From: Piscinibacter sp.
GTDB lineage: Bacteria; Pseudomonadota; Gammaproteobacteria; Burkholderiales; Burkholderiaceae_C
Length of the DNA stretch: 64,000 bases
Assembly (NCBI GenBank): GCA_019635485.1
Contig: JAHBZL010000002.1
Location: 174,289-238,288, forward strand
Reading direction: 5' to 3'
The notes below the pieces were generated by a model. The model saw only the letters and a program-made list of their open reading frames with translations, was not told the origin of the DNA and did not search any database. Shown here piece after piece: positions 18,402 to 27,018 of the stretch (its first letter is position 1; every line of letters begins with the position of its first letter). Made by a program: the position numbers and the translations under genes.

Positions 18402-19088
18402 TCAGAAGCGCTCGTCGAAGCGGCGCAACTCGAGTTCCCAGGACCAGGCGCCCGGCGGCTGATCGAGCAGCGCCAGCAGGCCCGCCGCCACCGCCTCCGG
18501 CGTGAAGCGGCGTGCGGCCCCGGCACCGGGCTCGCCGGCCGCCTCGACCGCGCCATCCACCACCAGGTGCGCGACGTGGATGCCTTGCGGCGACAGCTCG
18601 CGCGCCAGGCTCTGGGCGAGGCCCCGCACCGCGAACTTGGCCATCGCGAACGGGGCCGACTGCGCGAAGCCCTTCACGCTGGCCGTCGCGCCGGTGAACA
18701 GGATCGTGCCGCGCCCGCGCGGCAGCATGCGGCGCGCCGCCTCCTGCGCCGTCACGAAGCCGCCCATCGCGGTCAGCTGCAGCGCCTGCGCGACGGCGCG
18801 GTCGTCCAGCTCGGTGATCGGCCCGCGCACACGCGCGCCCGGGTTGTAGAGCACGACGTCCGGCACCACGCCCTCGGCGTCGAGCTGCGCGAACAGGGCG
18901 CGCAGGCTGGCCGGATCGGCGGCGTCCGCCGTGCCGGCACGTGCCCCCAGCCGGTCGGCGAGCGGCTGCAGGCGGGCGCGGTCGCGCGCCGCGACGACGA
19001 CGTCGTAGCCGCGCCCGACGAGCGCGGCGGCGAAGGCACCGCCGATGCCGGGGCCGGCACCGACGATCAGGGCGACAGGGGAGCTCAT
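18402..19088 (-). CDS. Short-chain dehydrogenase with Phe at the catalytic Tyr
   Basis: A 228-residue Rossmann-fold protein of the SDR family. The cofactor loop is [15 protein letters not shown]. The catalytic region reads [13 protein letters not shown] and then [11 protein letters not shown], where the usual YxxxK appears as FxxxK. Some SDR clades have this substitution, and it may mean reduced or altered catalysis. The start ATG 19086-19088 was chosen because the Rossmann strand begins a few residues later. It is a minus-strand neighbour of the MFS gene with a 52-bp gap. Substrate is unknown. Confidence 0.75.
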   Translation of the reverse strand: MSSPVALIVGAGPGIGGAFAAALVGRGYDVVVAARDRARLQPLADRLGARAGTADAADPASLRALFAQLDAEGVVPDVVLYNPGARVRGPITELDDRAVAQALQLTAMGGFVTAQEAARRMLPRGRGTILFTGATASVKGFAQSAPFAMAKFAVRGLAQSLARELSPQGIHVAHLVVDGAVEAAGEPGAGAARRFTPEAVAAGLLALLDQPPGAWSWELELRRFDERF

Positions 19089-19140
19089 GGCGCGATGCTC
19101 GCACAGCCGCGGCGGGCCGGTGCGATGCAGGGTCGCTCGG

Positions 19141-20352
19141 TCAGTCCCGGGCACGCAGGCGCCGCGCGATCGCGTGCATCAGCAGCGCAGCCGCCACGCA
19201 GTACAGGCCGAGCGCGGACAGCATCGACGTGAAGGCCACGCCGCGGTCGATCAGCAGGCCCGCCGCGCCGGGGCCGACGGCCGACATCAGCACCAGCGTC
19301 GCGACGATCACCGAGCGGATCGCGCCGAGGTGCGCCACACCGTACAGCTCCGGCCACAAGGTGCCGAACAAGGTCAGCGAGCAGCCGTTGGCGATGCCGT
19401 ACAGCGCCATGAACACGAACACGCTCCAAGGCGCGGACATGTGCGCGAGCAGCAGCAGCGCCAGGCCCATCGGCAGCAGGTACCAGGGCAGCAGCGCCCG
19501 CGCCGAACGGCGGTCGACGAAGGCGCCGGCCAGCAGCGAGCACAGCACCGTGAAGCCGGCCAGCAACGGAAACGCCGCGGGGAACAGCGTCGCCGGCCAG
19601 CCGCGCAGCTCCGCCAGGTGCACCTGGTGGAAGAACACCGTGTTGCCGATCAGCGCGGGCGGCACCATCGCCAGCATCACGACGTAGAAGAGCGGATCGC
19701 GCAGCACCTGCGCGCGGGTCCACGAACGCGTCGCTGGCGTCCCGGCGCCTGCGGCCGCCGGCGGCTCGTGGCGTTCCCTCGCGAACAGCGCGACCACCAC
19801 GGGCATCGCCGCCAGCAGCACCAGCGCCGCGGCCACACCCCAGGCGCCGCGCCAGCCGAGCGCCGCGCCCGCGGCGACGAAGGCCAGCGGCAGCAGCGCC
19901 TCGCCCACGTTCATGCCCAACGTGGCGAGCGACAGCGCCTGCCCGCGCCGCGCCACGAACCAGCGCCCGAGGGCCGTGAACGCGAGGTGCGTGCACATGC
20001 CCTGGCCGAGCAGGCGCAGCGCGACCAGCACGGCGAACAGCGCCGCCACGTGCGTGGTCAGCGCCATCGCGGCCGCGGCCAGCGCCAGCAGCGGCACGAC
20101 GACGAGCGCCACCCGTTGCGGCGTGTGCCGGTCGACGACGCCCCCGAGCAGCGGCAGGCTCAGCGCACTGACCAGCGTGGCCGCCATGTAGAGCGTGGCG
20201 AAGCCGCCGTGCGTCAGGCCGTGCTCGGTGCGGATCGCGCCGGCCGACAGCGCGATGAAGAAGGTCTGCCCGAACGAGGACAGCAGGAACAGCAGGAACG
20301 CCCCGCCGATCCAGCGGGCGTTGGCGCGCAGGAACGCCGGCGCGCCGGTCAT
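19141..20352 (-). CDS. MFS transporter
   Basis: A 403-residue inner-membrane carrier with about twelve hydrophobic segments, from [20 protein letters not shown] at the N-terminus to [17 protein letters not shown] at the end. The loop between helices 2 and 3 reads [12 protein letters not shown], the usual MFS motif A position. Its ATG overlaps the stop of the IclR-type regulator as ATGA, so the two are co-expressed. The substrate is probably the compound handled by the divergent catabolic operon (inference from position). Confidence 0.82.
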   Translation of the reverse strand: MTGAPAFLRANARWIGGAFLLFLLSSFGQTFFIALSAGAIRTEHGLTHGGFATLYMAATLVSALSLPLLGGVVDRHTPQRVALVVVPLLALAAAAMALTTHVAALFAVLVALRLLGQGMCTHLAFTALGRWFVARRGQALSLATLGMNVGEALLPLAFVAAGAALGWRGAWGVAAALVLLAAMPVVVALFARERHEPPAAAGAGTPATRSWTRAQVLRDPLFYVVMLAMVPPALIGNTVFFHQVHLAELRGWPATLFPAAFPLLAGFTVLCSLLAGAFVDRRSARALLPWYLLPMGLALLLLAHMSAPWSVFVFMALYGIANGCSLTLFGTLWPELYGVAHLGAIRSVIVATLVLMSAVGPGAAGLLIDRGVAFTSMLSALGLYCVAAALLMHAIARRLRARD

Positions 20353-21935
20353 GGCGCGGCCGGCGCCGCGTCGTCGACCACGAACAGCCGCCCCGACAGC
20401 GGCGCAGCCTCGAGCGCCTCGCGGTCGACCGCGTCGCGGGCGCTGGTGATGTACAGGCGGCGCGCGGCATCGAAGCCGAGCGCCGTCGGGCAGGGCACGG
20501 GCAGCGTGATCACGCGGTCCATCGCGCCGTCGGCATCGAAGCGCACCACGCTCCAGCCGCCGCGCAGCGCGCTCCAGACGCCGCCCGCGCCGTCCGCCGC
20601 CAGGCCGGCCAGCCGGCCCGAACCCTTCGGCACGGTGGCCAGGCGGCGCAACGCGGTGCTGCCGGGCAGCGCCACGTGCAGCGTGCCGCTGTCGGCCGCG
20701 GCGATGAACAGGCACTGGCCCTGCGGATCCCAGGCCAGCGCGGTGGCCGGCTCGGCGAGCCGCCAGCCGCCGGCACTGCCGGCCTCGCCGGAAAGCTCGG
20801 CGACGCGCCAGCGCTCGCCGTCGGCGACACAGGCCCAGAAGCGTCCGTCGGGCCCGGCACAGACCGCGCTGGCGCGCCGGCGCGGCAGGTCCGGCAGCGC
20901 GCAGCGGGTGCCCTCCGCGTCGAGGTGGGTCCACTGCTCGCCGGCCAGCACCGCGGCACCGTCCGCGTGCGGCAGCAGGGCCTGGATCGGCGCGTCGAAC
21001 GGCGCCAGCACACGATCCCCGGCCGGCGTCGCGAGGTGCACCGCCGGCGCCAGCGTGTCGGCCCAGAACAGCGCACCGGCCGTGTCCGACCAGGCGGGCC
21101 AGGCGCCGTCGAAGGCCCAGCCGCCGGGCACCGCACGTGCCTCGCCGGCTGCGTGCGGCCCGCCCTGCGCGGCGGCCAGCTGCGCGCCGATGCGCCGCGC
21201 CGCCTCGGCGACCTCCGGGCCGATCAGCCCCAGGCGCTCCATCGTCAGCCGGAAGGCCGGGCCCGCGACGCTGATCGCGCCGCGCACCGCGCCCTGCGCA
21301 TCGACGATCGCAGCGCCGCAGCAGCGCACGCCGGGCACGATCTCCTCGTCGTCGATCGACCAGCCGCGCGTGGCCGTCAGGCGCAGCTCGGCCTGCAGCC
21401 GACGCCGCTCGGTAATGCTGCGCGGCGTGACCGCGGCCAGCGGCAGTTCGCGCACGATGGCCTCGCGCTGCTCGGCCGGCAGCGCGGCGAGGATCGCCTT
21501 GCCCTGGCTGGTGCAGTGCAGCGGCTTGCGCTGCCCGAGCGCGGTGTTCGAGCGCCGGCCGTGCGCGCTGTCGCAGCGGTCCAGTGCGACCACCTCCAGT
21601 CCGTCGAGCGCGGCCAGGTAGGTGGTTTCGCCGGTCATGTCGCGCAGGCCGCGCAGTTCGGCGCCCGCAGCGGCCACCAGGTCCGGCATCGCGTAGGCCG
21701 CGCGCGCGTACTCGAAGCAGCGCAGGCCGAGGCAGTAGACCCGCCGCTGCGGGTCACGCCGCAGCAGCCCGCGTGCGGTCAGCGTGCCCAGCAGGCGGTA
21801 CAGCGTGGTGCGCGGCAACGCCAGCTGCGCGCCCAGTTCGGCCTGGCTCAGGCCCGCGCCGGAGCGCCCGATCGCGTCGAGCACGTCGAGGGCCTTGTCC
21901 AGTGCGGCGGTGCCGTCTGCGGGTTTGTCCGGCAT
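20349..21935 (-). CDS. IclR regulator fused to an SMP-30-like propeller
   Basis: A 528-residue protein, twice the usual IclR length. Residues about 8-70 are the IclR winged helix (LSQAELGAQLALPRTTLYRL). Residues about 80-255 are the IclR effector domain (GETTYLAALDGLEVVALDR, PGVRCCGAAIVDAQGAV). From about 270 to the end it follows the SMP-30/gluconolactonase propeller pattern (GALFWADT, GPDGRFWACVAD, ALAWDPQGQCLFIAAADSG). Places where enzymes have the metal ligands Glu, RxND and NGL read differently here (GAWPAW, RASAV, ATAL), so the propeller is more likely a sensor than a lactonase. It is divergent from RraA at 22039. Confidence 0.78.
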   Translation of the reverse strand: MPDKPADGTAALDKALDVLDAIGRSGAGLSQAELGAQLALPRTTLYRLLGTLTARGLLRRDPQRRVYCLGLRCFEYARAAYAMPDLVAAAGAELRGLRDMTGETTYLAALDGLEVVALDRCDSAHGRRSNTALGQRKPLHCTSQGKAILAALPAEQREAIVRELPLAAVTPRSITERRRLQAELRLTATRGWSIDDEEIVPGVRCCGAAIVDAQGAVRGAISVAGPAFRLTMERLGLIGPEVAEAARRIGAQLAAAQGGPHAAGEARAVPGGWAFDGAWPAWSDTAGALFWADTLAPAVHLATPAGDRVLAPFDAPIQALLPHADGAAVLAGEQWTHLDAEGTRCALPDLPRRRASAVCAGPDGRFWACVADGERWRVAELSGEAGSAGGWRLAEPATALAWDPQGQCLFIAAADSGTLHVALPGSTALRRLATVPKGSGRLAGLAADGAGGVWSALRGGWSVVRFDADGAMDRVITLPVPCPTALGFDAARRLYITSARDAVDREALEAAPLSGRLFVVDDAAPAAP

Positions 21936-21940
21936 GGCTC

Positions 21941-21958
21941 GTTCCCAAGGGATGGAAC
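21941..21958. promoter_or_regulatory. Inverted repeat GTTCC-N8-GGAAC
   Basis: Five-base arms GTTCC and GGAAC, spaced by eight bases, lie six bases upstream of the IclR start and in the divergent gap to the RraA operon. The position fits an autoregulatory operator, but the short arms make a chance match possible. Confidence 0.3.
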
Positions 21959-22038
21959 ACGCAACGAGGCCCGAACTGTACGGCCGCTTGGTGTGCGTGC
22001 GCGCGCTGCCGAGAATGGCCGCAGCCCGAGGACGATCC

Positions 22039-22821
22039 ATGCCTGCCGCCCCCCTCACCCCGACGCCCGCGCCGACGCGCGCGCCCGTGCGGGTCGACGA
22101 CACCGTGCTCGACCGCCTGGCGCGCATCAGCAGCGGCTCGCTGACGACGCAGCTGTACAAGAAGGGTTTCCGGCAGCCGGTGCTGGTCGGCCTGCGCCCG
22201 CTGCAGGGCCTGCAGGTGCCGCGCTTCGCCGGCCGCGCGTTCACGCTGCGCATGATCCCGGCGCGCGAGGACATCGACACCTACGCCACGCTGACCACCG
22301 CGCCGAACGCCGACAACCTGCAGTGGGTCGGCGTCGAGCAGACGCAGCCCGGCGACGTGATGGTGATCGACAGCCGGCGCGACGCGAGCGCCGCGTCGAT
22401 GGGCCACATGCTCGTCACACGCATGATGAAGCGCGGTGTGCGCGGCGTGGTCACCGACGGCGCGTTCCGCGACGGGCTCGAACTCGCCCGCATGACCTTC
22501 CCGACCTGGAGCGCCGGCGTCACCGCGACGACGCGGCTCTCGTTCCACCATGTCGCCGACCTGCAGGTGCCGATCGCCTGCGCCGGCGTGGCGGTCTACC
22601 CCGGCGACGTGATCCACGGCGACGCCGACAACATCACCGTGGTGCCGGCGCACCTGGCCGCCGAGCTGGCGCAGCTGTGCGAGGCGCAGGACGACCTGGA
22701 GGCCTACCTCGCGCTGCGCGTGCAGCGCGGCGAGGCGCTCTGGGGCCTGTACCCGCCGAGCCCGGAGACGCGCGAGCAGCACCGCCGCTGGGTCGCCGAC
22801 GGCCGCCCCGCCCTGGACTGA
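22039..22821 (+). CDS. RraA-family aldolase/decarboxylase-like protein (copy 1)
   Basis: A 260-residue protein of the RraA/HMG-aldolase fold. The core region TRMMKRGVRGVVTDGAFRD carries the glycine loop and Arg-Asp pair that bind metal and pyruvate enolate in class II HMG/CHA aldolases. GDVMVIDSRRDASAA and IACAGVAVYPGDVI are also typical. In catabolic operons such proteins usually cleave hydroxy-oxo acids or decarboxylate oxaloacetate; the RNase E-inhibitor function belongs to the enterobacterial branch. ATG 22039 is chosen; an ATG at 22015 would add eight residues. It is the first gene of a plus-strand operon divergent from IclR/SMP-30. Confidence 0.75.
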   Translation: MPAAPLTPTPAPTRAPVRVDDTVLDRLARISSGSLTTQLYKKGFRQPVLVGLRPLQGLQVPRFAGRAFTLRMIPAREDIDTYATLTTAPNADNLQWVGVEQTQPGDVMVIDSRRDASAASMGHMLVTRMMKRGVRGVVTDGAFRDGLELARMTFPTWSAGVTATTRLSFHHVADLQVPIACAGVAVYPGDVIHGDADNITVVPAHLAAELAQLCEAQDDLEAYLALRVQRGEALWGLYPPSPETREQHRRWVADGRPALD

Positions 22822-22827
22822 CAAGGT

Positions 22828-23277
22828 GTGAACGAACCCGACATGCACCCCCACGAAGCCCTGATCCGCCGCTACTTCGATGCCTGCAACGCCGCCGACC
22901 TCGCGGCGCTGGTGCGCTGCTTCACGCCCGATGCGGTGCACTACTTCCCGCCCGGGCTGCCCGGGATTCCATGGCGCGGCGCCGAGACGATCGCGCGCCA
23001 GTGGTGCTGGTGCGTCGAGCAGCTCGGCTCGCAGTGGACGATCGAGCGCGTGCTGGTCGGCGCCGACTCGCACGAGGCGGTGATCGAGTGGACACACTGG
23101 AAGCGCCACGCCGGCACCGCGCAGCGCGGCGACGAGTGGTACGTGTTCGACCCCGCCAGCGGGCTGATCAGGGAGATCCGCGCCTACTACGCGGCGCCGG
23201 CCGTCAAGGACATCCCGATCGGCGAGCTGGTCGATTTCGACTACAAGGGGCGGGGTTACCACCTCGCCTGCCCATGA
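22828..23277 (+). CDS. SnoaL/NTF2-like small protein
   Basis: A 149-residue protein with the alpha+beta cone fold signature of SnoaL-like polyketide cyclases and NTF2-type proteins: EALIRRYFDACNAADLAALV, then a CFTPDAVHYFPPG hairpin, and a DPASGLIREIRAYY strand. It is six bases after RraA copy 1, so it is in the same operon. The start is either GTG 22828 or ATG 22843; the GTG is kept because AAGG lies just upstream, although the spacing is short. The fold binds small organic ligands. A role in the pathway as an isomerase, dehydratase or binding protein is possible but not shown. Confidence 0.7.
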   Translation: MNEPDMHPHEALIRRYFDACNAADLAALVRCFTPDAVHYFPPGLPGIPWRGAETIARQWCWCVEQLGSQWTIERVLVGADSHEAVIEWTHWKRHAGTAQRGDEWYVFDPASGLIREIRAYYAAPAVKDIPIGELVDFDYKGRGYHLACP

Positions 23278-23385
23278 GACCCCCTGTGTCAACCAGTCTG
23301 CCGCGGGCCGAGCGCCGGGCCGCTCCCAGGGCCACGAAGAGGCCCATTTGGTGGGCCTTGCCGGCCCGCATCCCCCCGGGAGATC

Positions 23386-23405
23386 GTCGAACGTACTCGT
23401 TCGAC
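23386..23405. promoter_or_regulatory. Perfect 8-bp-arm inverted repeat upstream of the dehydratase
   Basis: Arms GTCGAACG and CGTTCGAC enclose TACT, ending 11 bases before the dehydratase ATG and overlapping the ribosome-binding region. A second hairpin (GGCCCA and TGGGCC around TTTGG) lies at 23341-23357. The pair could form an operator, an attenuator or an mRNA structure that sets dehydratase translation apart from the two genes upstream. Confidence 0.45.
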
Positions 23406-23416
23406 GAGGGGTGGTC

Positions 23417-25150
23417 ATGACCCGCAAGACCCCCGACCAGCTGCGCAGCGCGCGCTGGTTCGCGCCCGACGACTTCCGCTCCTTCGGCCACCGCTCGCGC
23501 TTCATGCAGATGGGCTACGGCCCGGCGGACTGGCGCGGCAAGCCGGTGATCGCGATCGTCAACACCTGGAGCGACGTCAACCAGTGCCATGCGCACTTCC
23601 GCCAGCGTGTCGACGACGTCAAGCGCGGCGTGCTGCAGGCGGGCGGCTTTCCGCTCGAGCTGCCGGCGATCAGCCTGTCCGAGCCGATCGTCAAGCCGAC
23701 CACGATGCTGTACCGCAACTTCCTCGCGATGGAGACCGAGGAGCTGCTGCGCAGCCACCCGGTCGATGCGGCGGTGCTGATGGGCGGCTGCGACAAGACC
23801 ACCCCGGGGCTGCTGATGGGCGCGTTCAGCGCCGGCCTGCCCTGCGTGTTCCTGCCCGCCGGGCCGATGCTGCGCGGCAACTGGAAGGGCCGTGTGCTCG
23901 GGTCAGGGTCGGACAGCTTCAAGTACTGGGACGAGCGCCGCGCCGGGCGCCTCTCGGAAGAGGCCTGGCAGGAAATGGAGGCCGGCATCGCGCGCAGCCA
24001 CGGCACCTGCATGACGATGGGCACGGCGGCGACGATGATGGGCATCGCCGAGGCCATCGGCCTGACGCTGCCGGGCGCCTCGTCGATCCCCGCACCGGAC
24101 GCCAACCACCCGCGCATGAGCGCCGAGTGCGGCCGGCGCGCCGTCGCGCTGGCCTGGGAGGACCTGACGCCGGCCCGGCTGCTGACCCGCGCGCACTTCG
24201 AGAACGGCATCGCCGCCGCGATGGCGATGGGCTGCTCGACCAACGCGATCATCCACCTCGTCGCGCTGTCGCGCCGCGCCGGCTGCCCGGTGAACCTGGA
24301 CGACTTCGACGCCGCGAGCCGGCGCGTGCCCGTGATCGCGAACATCCGGCCCAGCGGCGAGCGCTACCTGATGGAGGACTTCTACTACGCGGGCGGCCTG
24401 CCGGCGCTGCTGCAGCGCATCGCGCCGCACCTGCAGCTGGACGCGCGCACGGTGAACGGCCGCACGCTGGGCGAGAACATCGCCGGTGCGGAGGTCCACG
24501 ACGACGACGTGATCCGCCCGCTCGCGAATCCGATCTATGCCGAAGGCGCGCTCGCGGTGCTGCGCGGCAACCTCGCGCCGGACGGCGTGGTGATCAAGCC
24601 CAGCGCCTGCGCGCCGCACCTGCTGCAGCACCGCGGCCCGGCGCTGGTGTTCGACGACTACCCGGCGCTGAAGCGGGCCGTCGACGACCCGCACCTGGAC
24701 GTGACGGCGGACCACGTGCTGGTGCTGCGCAACGCCGGGCCGCAGGGCGGCCCCGGCATGCCCGAATGGGGCATGCTGCCGATCCCGACCAGGCTCGTGA
24801 AGGCCGGCGTGAAGGACATGCTGCGCCTGTCCGACGCACGCATGAGCGGCACCAGCTACGGCGGCTGCCTGCTGCACTGTTCGCCCGAGGCCTACGTCGG
24901 CGGCCCGCTGGCGCTGGTGCGCACGGGCGACCTCATCGCGGTCGACGTGCCGGCCCGGCGCATCCACCTCGAGGTGAGCGACGCCGAACTCGCGCAGCGC
25001 CGCGCGGCCTGGACACCGCCGCCGCCGCGCTACCAGCGCGGCTACGGCTGGATGTTCAGCCGCCACATCCTGCAGGCCGACCAGGGCTGCGACTTCGACT
25101 TCCTCGAGACCTCGTTCGGCGCCCCCGTGCCCGAGCCCGACATCTTCTGA
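23417..25150 (+). CDS. IlvD/Edd-family dehydratase (sugar-acid type)
   Basis: A 577-residue iron-sulfur dehydratase. Cluster-binding segments are visible as MGGCDKTTPGLLMGA and HGTCMTMGTAATM, and the catalytic Ser/Lys region as RLSDARMSGTSYGG. Family members dehydrate dihydroxy acids: IlvD in valine synthesis, Edd on 6-phosphogluconate, or arabonate and xylonate dehydratases. The context of two RraA-type aldolase-like proteins and an Ldh2 dehydrogenase, with no ilv genes, points to a sugar- or hydroxy-acid substrate, giving a 2-keto-3-deoxy acid. The start ATG 23417 was chosen over an upstream reading through the hairpins. It is three bases ahead of RraA copy 2. Confidence 0.82.
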   Translation: MTRKTPDQLRSARWFAPDDFRSFGHRSRFMQMGYGPADWRGKPVIAIVNTWSDVNQCHAHFRQRVDDVKRGVLQAGGFPLELPAISLSEPIVKPTTMLYRNFLAMETEELLRSHPVDAAVLMGGCDKTTPGLLMGAFSAGLPCVFLPAGPMLRGNWKGRVLGSGSDSFKYWDERRAGRLSEEAWQEMEAGIARSHGTCMTMGTAATMMGIAEAIGLTLPGASSIPAPDANHPRMSAECGRRAVALAWEDLTPARLLTRAHFENGIAAAMAMGCSTNAIIHLVALSRRAGCPVNLDDFDAASRRVPVIANIRPSGERYLMEDFYYAGGLPALLQRIAPHLQLDARTVNGRTLGENIAGAEVHDDDVIRPLANPIYAEGALAVLRGNLAPDGVVIKPSACAPHLLQHRGPALVFDDYPALKRAVDDPHLDVTADHVLVLRNAGPQGGPGMPEWGMLPIPTRLVKAGVKDMLRLSDARMSGTSYGGCLLHCSPEAYVGGPLALVRTGDLIAVDVPARRIHLEVSDAELAQRRAAWTPPPPRYQRGYGWMFSRHILQADQGCDFDFLETSFGAPVPEPDIF

Positions 25151-25152
25151 CC

Positions 25153-25863
25153 ATGGACGCCACCACCCGCCAGCAGCTGATGGGCGTGAGCTGCGCGACG
25201 CTGTGCACCGCGCTCTTCAAGCGCGGCCTGCGGCGCCAGTTCCTGCAGAACGTGCACCCGCTGCATCCCGGCCTGCCGAACATGGTGGGCGAGGCCTACA
25301 CGCTCCGCTATATCCCGGCGCGCGAGGACCTGAACCCGATCACCGTCTTCAACGACCGCAGCCATCCGCAGCGCAAGGCGGTGGAGGAATGCCCGCCCGG
25401 CGCGGTGCTGGTGATCGACAGCCGGCAGGACGCGCGTGCCGCATCGGCCGGTTCGATCCTCGTCACGCGGCTGATGAAGCGCGGCGTCGCCGGCATCGTC
25501 ACCGACGGCGGCTTCCGCGATTCGCCGGAGATCGCGGCGCTGCCCTTCCCCGCCTACCACCAGCGCCCGAGCGCGCCGACCAACCTGACGCTGCACCAGG
25601 CGCTCGACATCAATGTGCCGATCGGCTGCGCCGACGTGGCCGTCTGGCCCGGAGACGTGGTGGTCGGCGATGCGGAAGGCGTGGTCGTGATCCCGGCCGC
25701 GCTCGCCGGCGAGATCGCGGCCGAAGCGGTGGAGATGACCGCCTTCGAGGACTTCGTGTCCGAGAAGGTGAACGAGGGCCGCTCGATCCTCGGCCTCTAC
25801 CCGCCGACGGACGAGGCCAGCCGCACCGAGTTCGCCGCCTGGCGGCGGCGGCACGGGCGCTGA
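25153..25863 (+). CDS. RraA-family aldolase/decarboxylase-like protein (copy 2)
   Basis: A 236-residue RraA-fold protein, paralogous to the one at 22039. Shared segments include YIPAREDLNPIT, VLVIDSRQDARAASAGS and TRLMKRGVAGIVTDGGFRD, with the Arg-Asp pair retained. It also ends similarly, with LGLYPPTDEA against LYPPSPETRE. The start ATG 25153 follows the dehydratase stop by two bases. With the dehydratase it suggests dehydration of a hydroxy acid followed by retro-aldol cleavage to pyruvate or by decarboxylation. Why two copies are kept is unknown; they may act on successive intermediates or form a heteromer. Confidence 0.77.
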   Translation: MDATTRQQLMGVSCATLCTALFKRGLRRQFLQNVHPLHPGLPNMVGEAYTLRYIPAREDLNPITVFNDRSHPQRKAVEECPPGAVLVIDSRQDARAASAGSILVTRLMKRGVAGIVTDGGFRDSPEIAALPFPAYHQRPSAPTNLTLHQALDINVPIGCADVAVWPGDVVVGDAEGVVVIPAALAGEIAAEAVEMTAFEDFVSEKVNEGRSILGLYPPTDEASRTEFAAWRRRHGR

Positions 25864-25888
25864 GCGCGGCGGCGGGCAGAATCACCGC

Positions 25889-26968
25889 ATGAGCGAGCAG
25901 CACCTGATCCCGGTCGACCGGCTGACGCAGGCGATGCGCCTGGTCGTGCGCGGCTTCGGCAGCACGGACGATGAAGTCGACGCCGTGGTCGGCAACCTGG
26001 TCGAGGCCAACCTCACCGGACACGATTCGCACGGCATCGGCATGCTGCCGCGCTACACGGCCTCCTGGCGCGAGGGCGGGCTGCGCCCCAACACGCACGT
26101 GCAGGTGGTGGGCGACGGCGGCACGCTGCTGCGCCTGGACGGCCAGGCCGGCTTCGGCCAGGTGATCGGCCGCGAGGCGATGGCGCTCGGCATCGAGCGC
26201 GCGCGGCGCGGCGGCAGCTGCATCGTCGCGCTCGGCAACGCGCACCACCTGGGGCGCATCGGCGCCTGGGCGGAACAGTGCGCGGCGGCCGGGCTCGTGT
26301 CGATGCACTTCGTCAACGTGATCTCGCACGTGGTGGTCGCGCCGCACGGCGGCAGCGATGCGCGCTTCGGCACCAACCCGTTCTGCGCCGGCGTGCCGCT
26401 GCCCGGCCGCCCGCCGGTGATCCTCGATTTCGCGACCAGCGTGATCGCGCAGGGCAAGACACGCGTCGCCCACAACAAGGGCGAGTCGCTCGCGCCCGGC
26501 TGCGTGATCGACGACCAGGGCCGCCCGACCGTCGATCCGCGCTACACGGTGATCCCGCCCTGGGGCGCGCTGCTCGCGTTCGGCGGGCACAAGGGCTACG
26601 GCCTCGCGCTGCTGTGCGAACTGCTCGGCGGCGCGCTGGCCGCCGGCATGACGCAGCACAACGCCGACGACACGAAGAAGCGCGTGCTCAACGGCATGCT
26701 GAGCGTGCTGATCGACCCGGACGCACTCGGCGGCCGTGCCGCCTTCGAGCAGCAGGCCCACGCCTTCCTCGACTGGGTGCAGGCCTCGCCGCCGCGCGAG
26801 GGCTTCGGCCCGGTGCAGGTGGCCGGCGACGCGGAGCGTGCGGCGCGCCTGCAGCGCGAGGCGCAGGGCGTGCCGGTCGATGCGACCACCTGGCGCGAGA
26901 TCCTGGCCGCGGCCGAGACGCTGGGCGTCGACCCGCGCGCCGTGCAGGCGGCGGCCGGCCTGGCCTGA
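25889..26968 (+). CDS. Ldh2-family malate/L-lactate/sulfolactate-type dehydrogenase
   Basis: A 359-residue NAD(P)-dependent oxidoreductase of the Ldh2 family, which is structurally distinct from classical lactate dehydrogenases. Family features are the N-terminal GHDSHGIGML segment with the catalytic His, GNAHHLGRIGAWAEQ, and HGGSDARFGTNPFCAGVP, followed by FGGHKGYGLALLCELLGG. Members reduce or oxidise 2-oxo/2-hydroxy acids such as malate, lactate, sulfolactate or 2,3-diketogulonate. It is 25 bases after RraA copy 2 in the same operon and would handle a 2-oxo acid product of the dehydratase/aldolase steps (inference). Confidence 0.82.
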   Translation: MSEQHLIPVDRLTQAMRLVVRGFGSTDDEVDAVVGNLVEANLTGHDSHGIGMLPRYTASWREGGLRPNTHVQVVGDGGTLLRLDGQAGFGQVIGREAMALGIERARRGGSCIVALGNAHHLGRIGAWAEQCAAAGLVSMHFVNVISHVVVAPHGGSDARFGTNPFCAGVPLPGRPPVILDFATSVIAQGKTRVAHNKGESLAPGCVIDDQGRPTVDPRYTVIPPWGALLAFGGHKGYGLALLCELLGGALAAGMTQHNADDTKKRVLNGMLSVLIDPDALGGRAAFEQQAHAFLDWVQASPPREGFGPVQVAGDAERAARLQREAQGVPVDATTWREILAAAETLGVDPRAVQAAAGLA

Positions 26969-27018
26969 ACGCGCGGCCGGGCCTTCCTACCTGGTGCCGG
27001 CTGGTGTACCGTGGCGGC

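Noticed and set aside
22015-22038. Upstream ATG for RraA copy 1
   Set aside because: It would add eight low-complexity residues. ATG 22039 gives a more natural start, but both remain possible.
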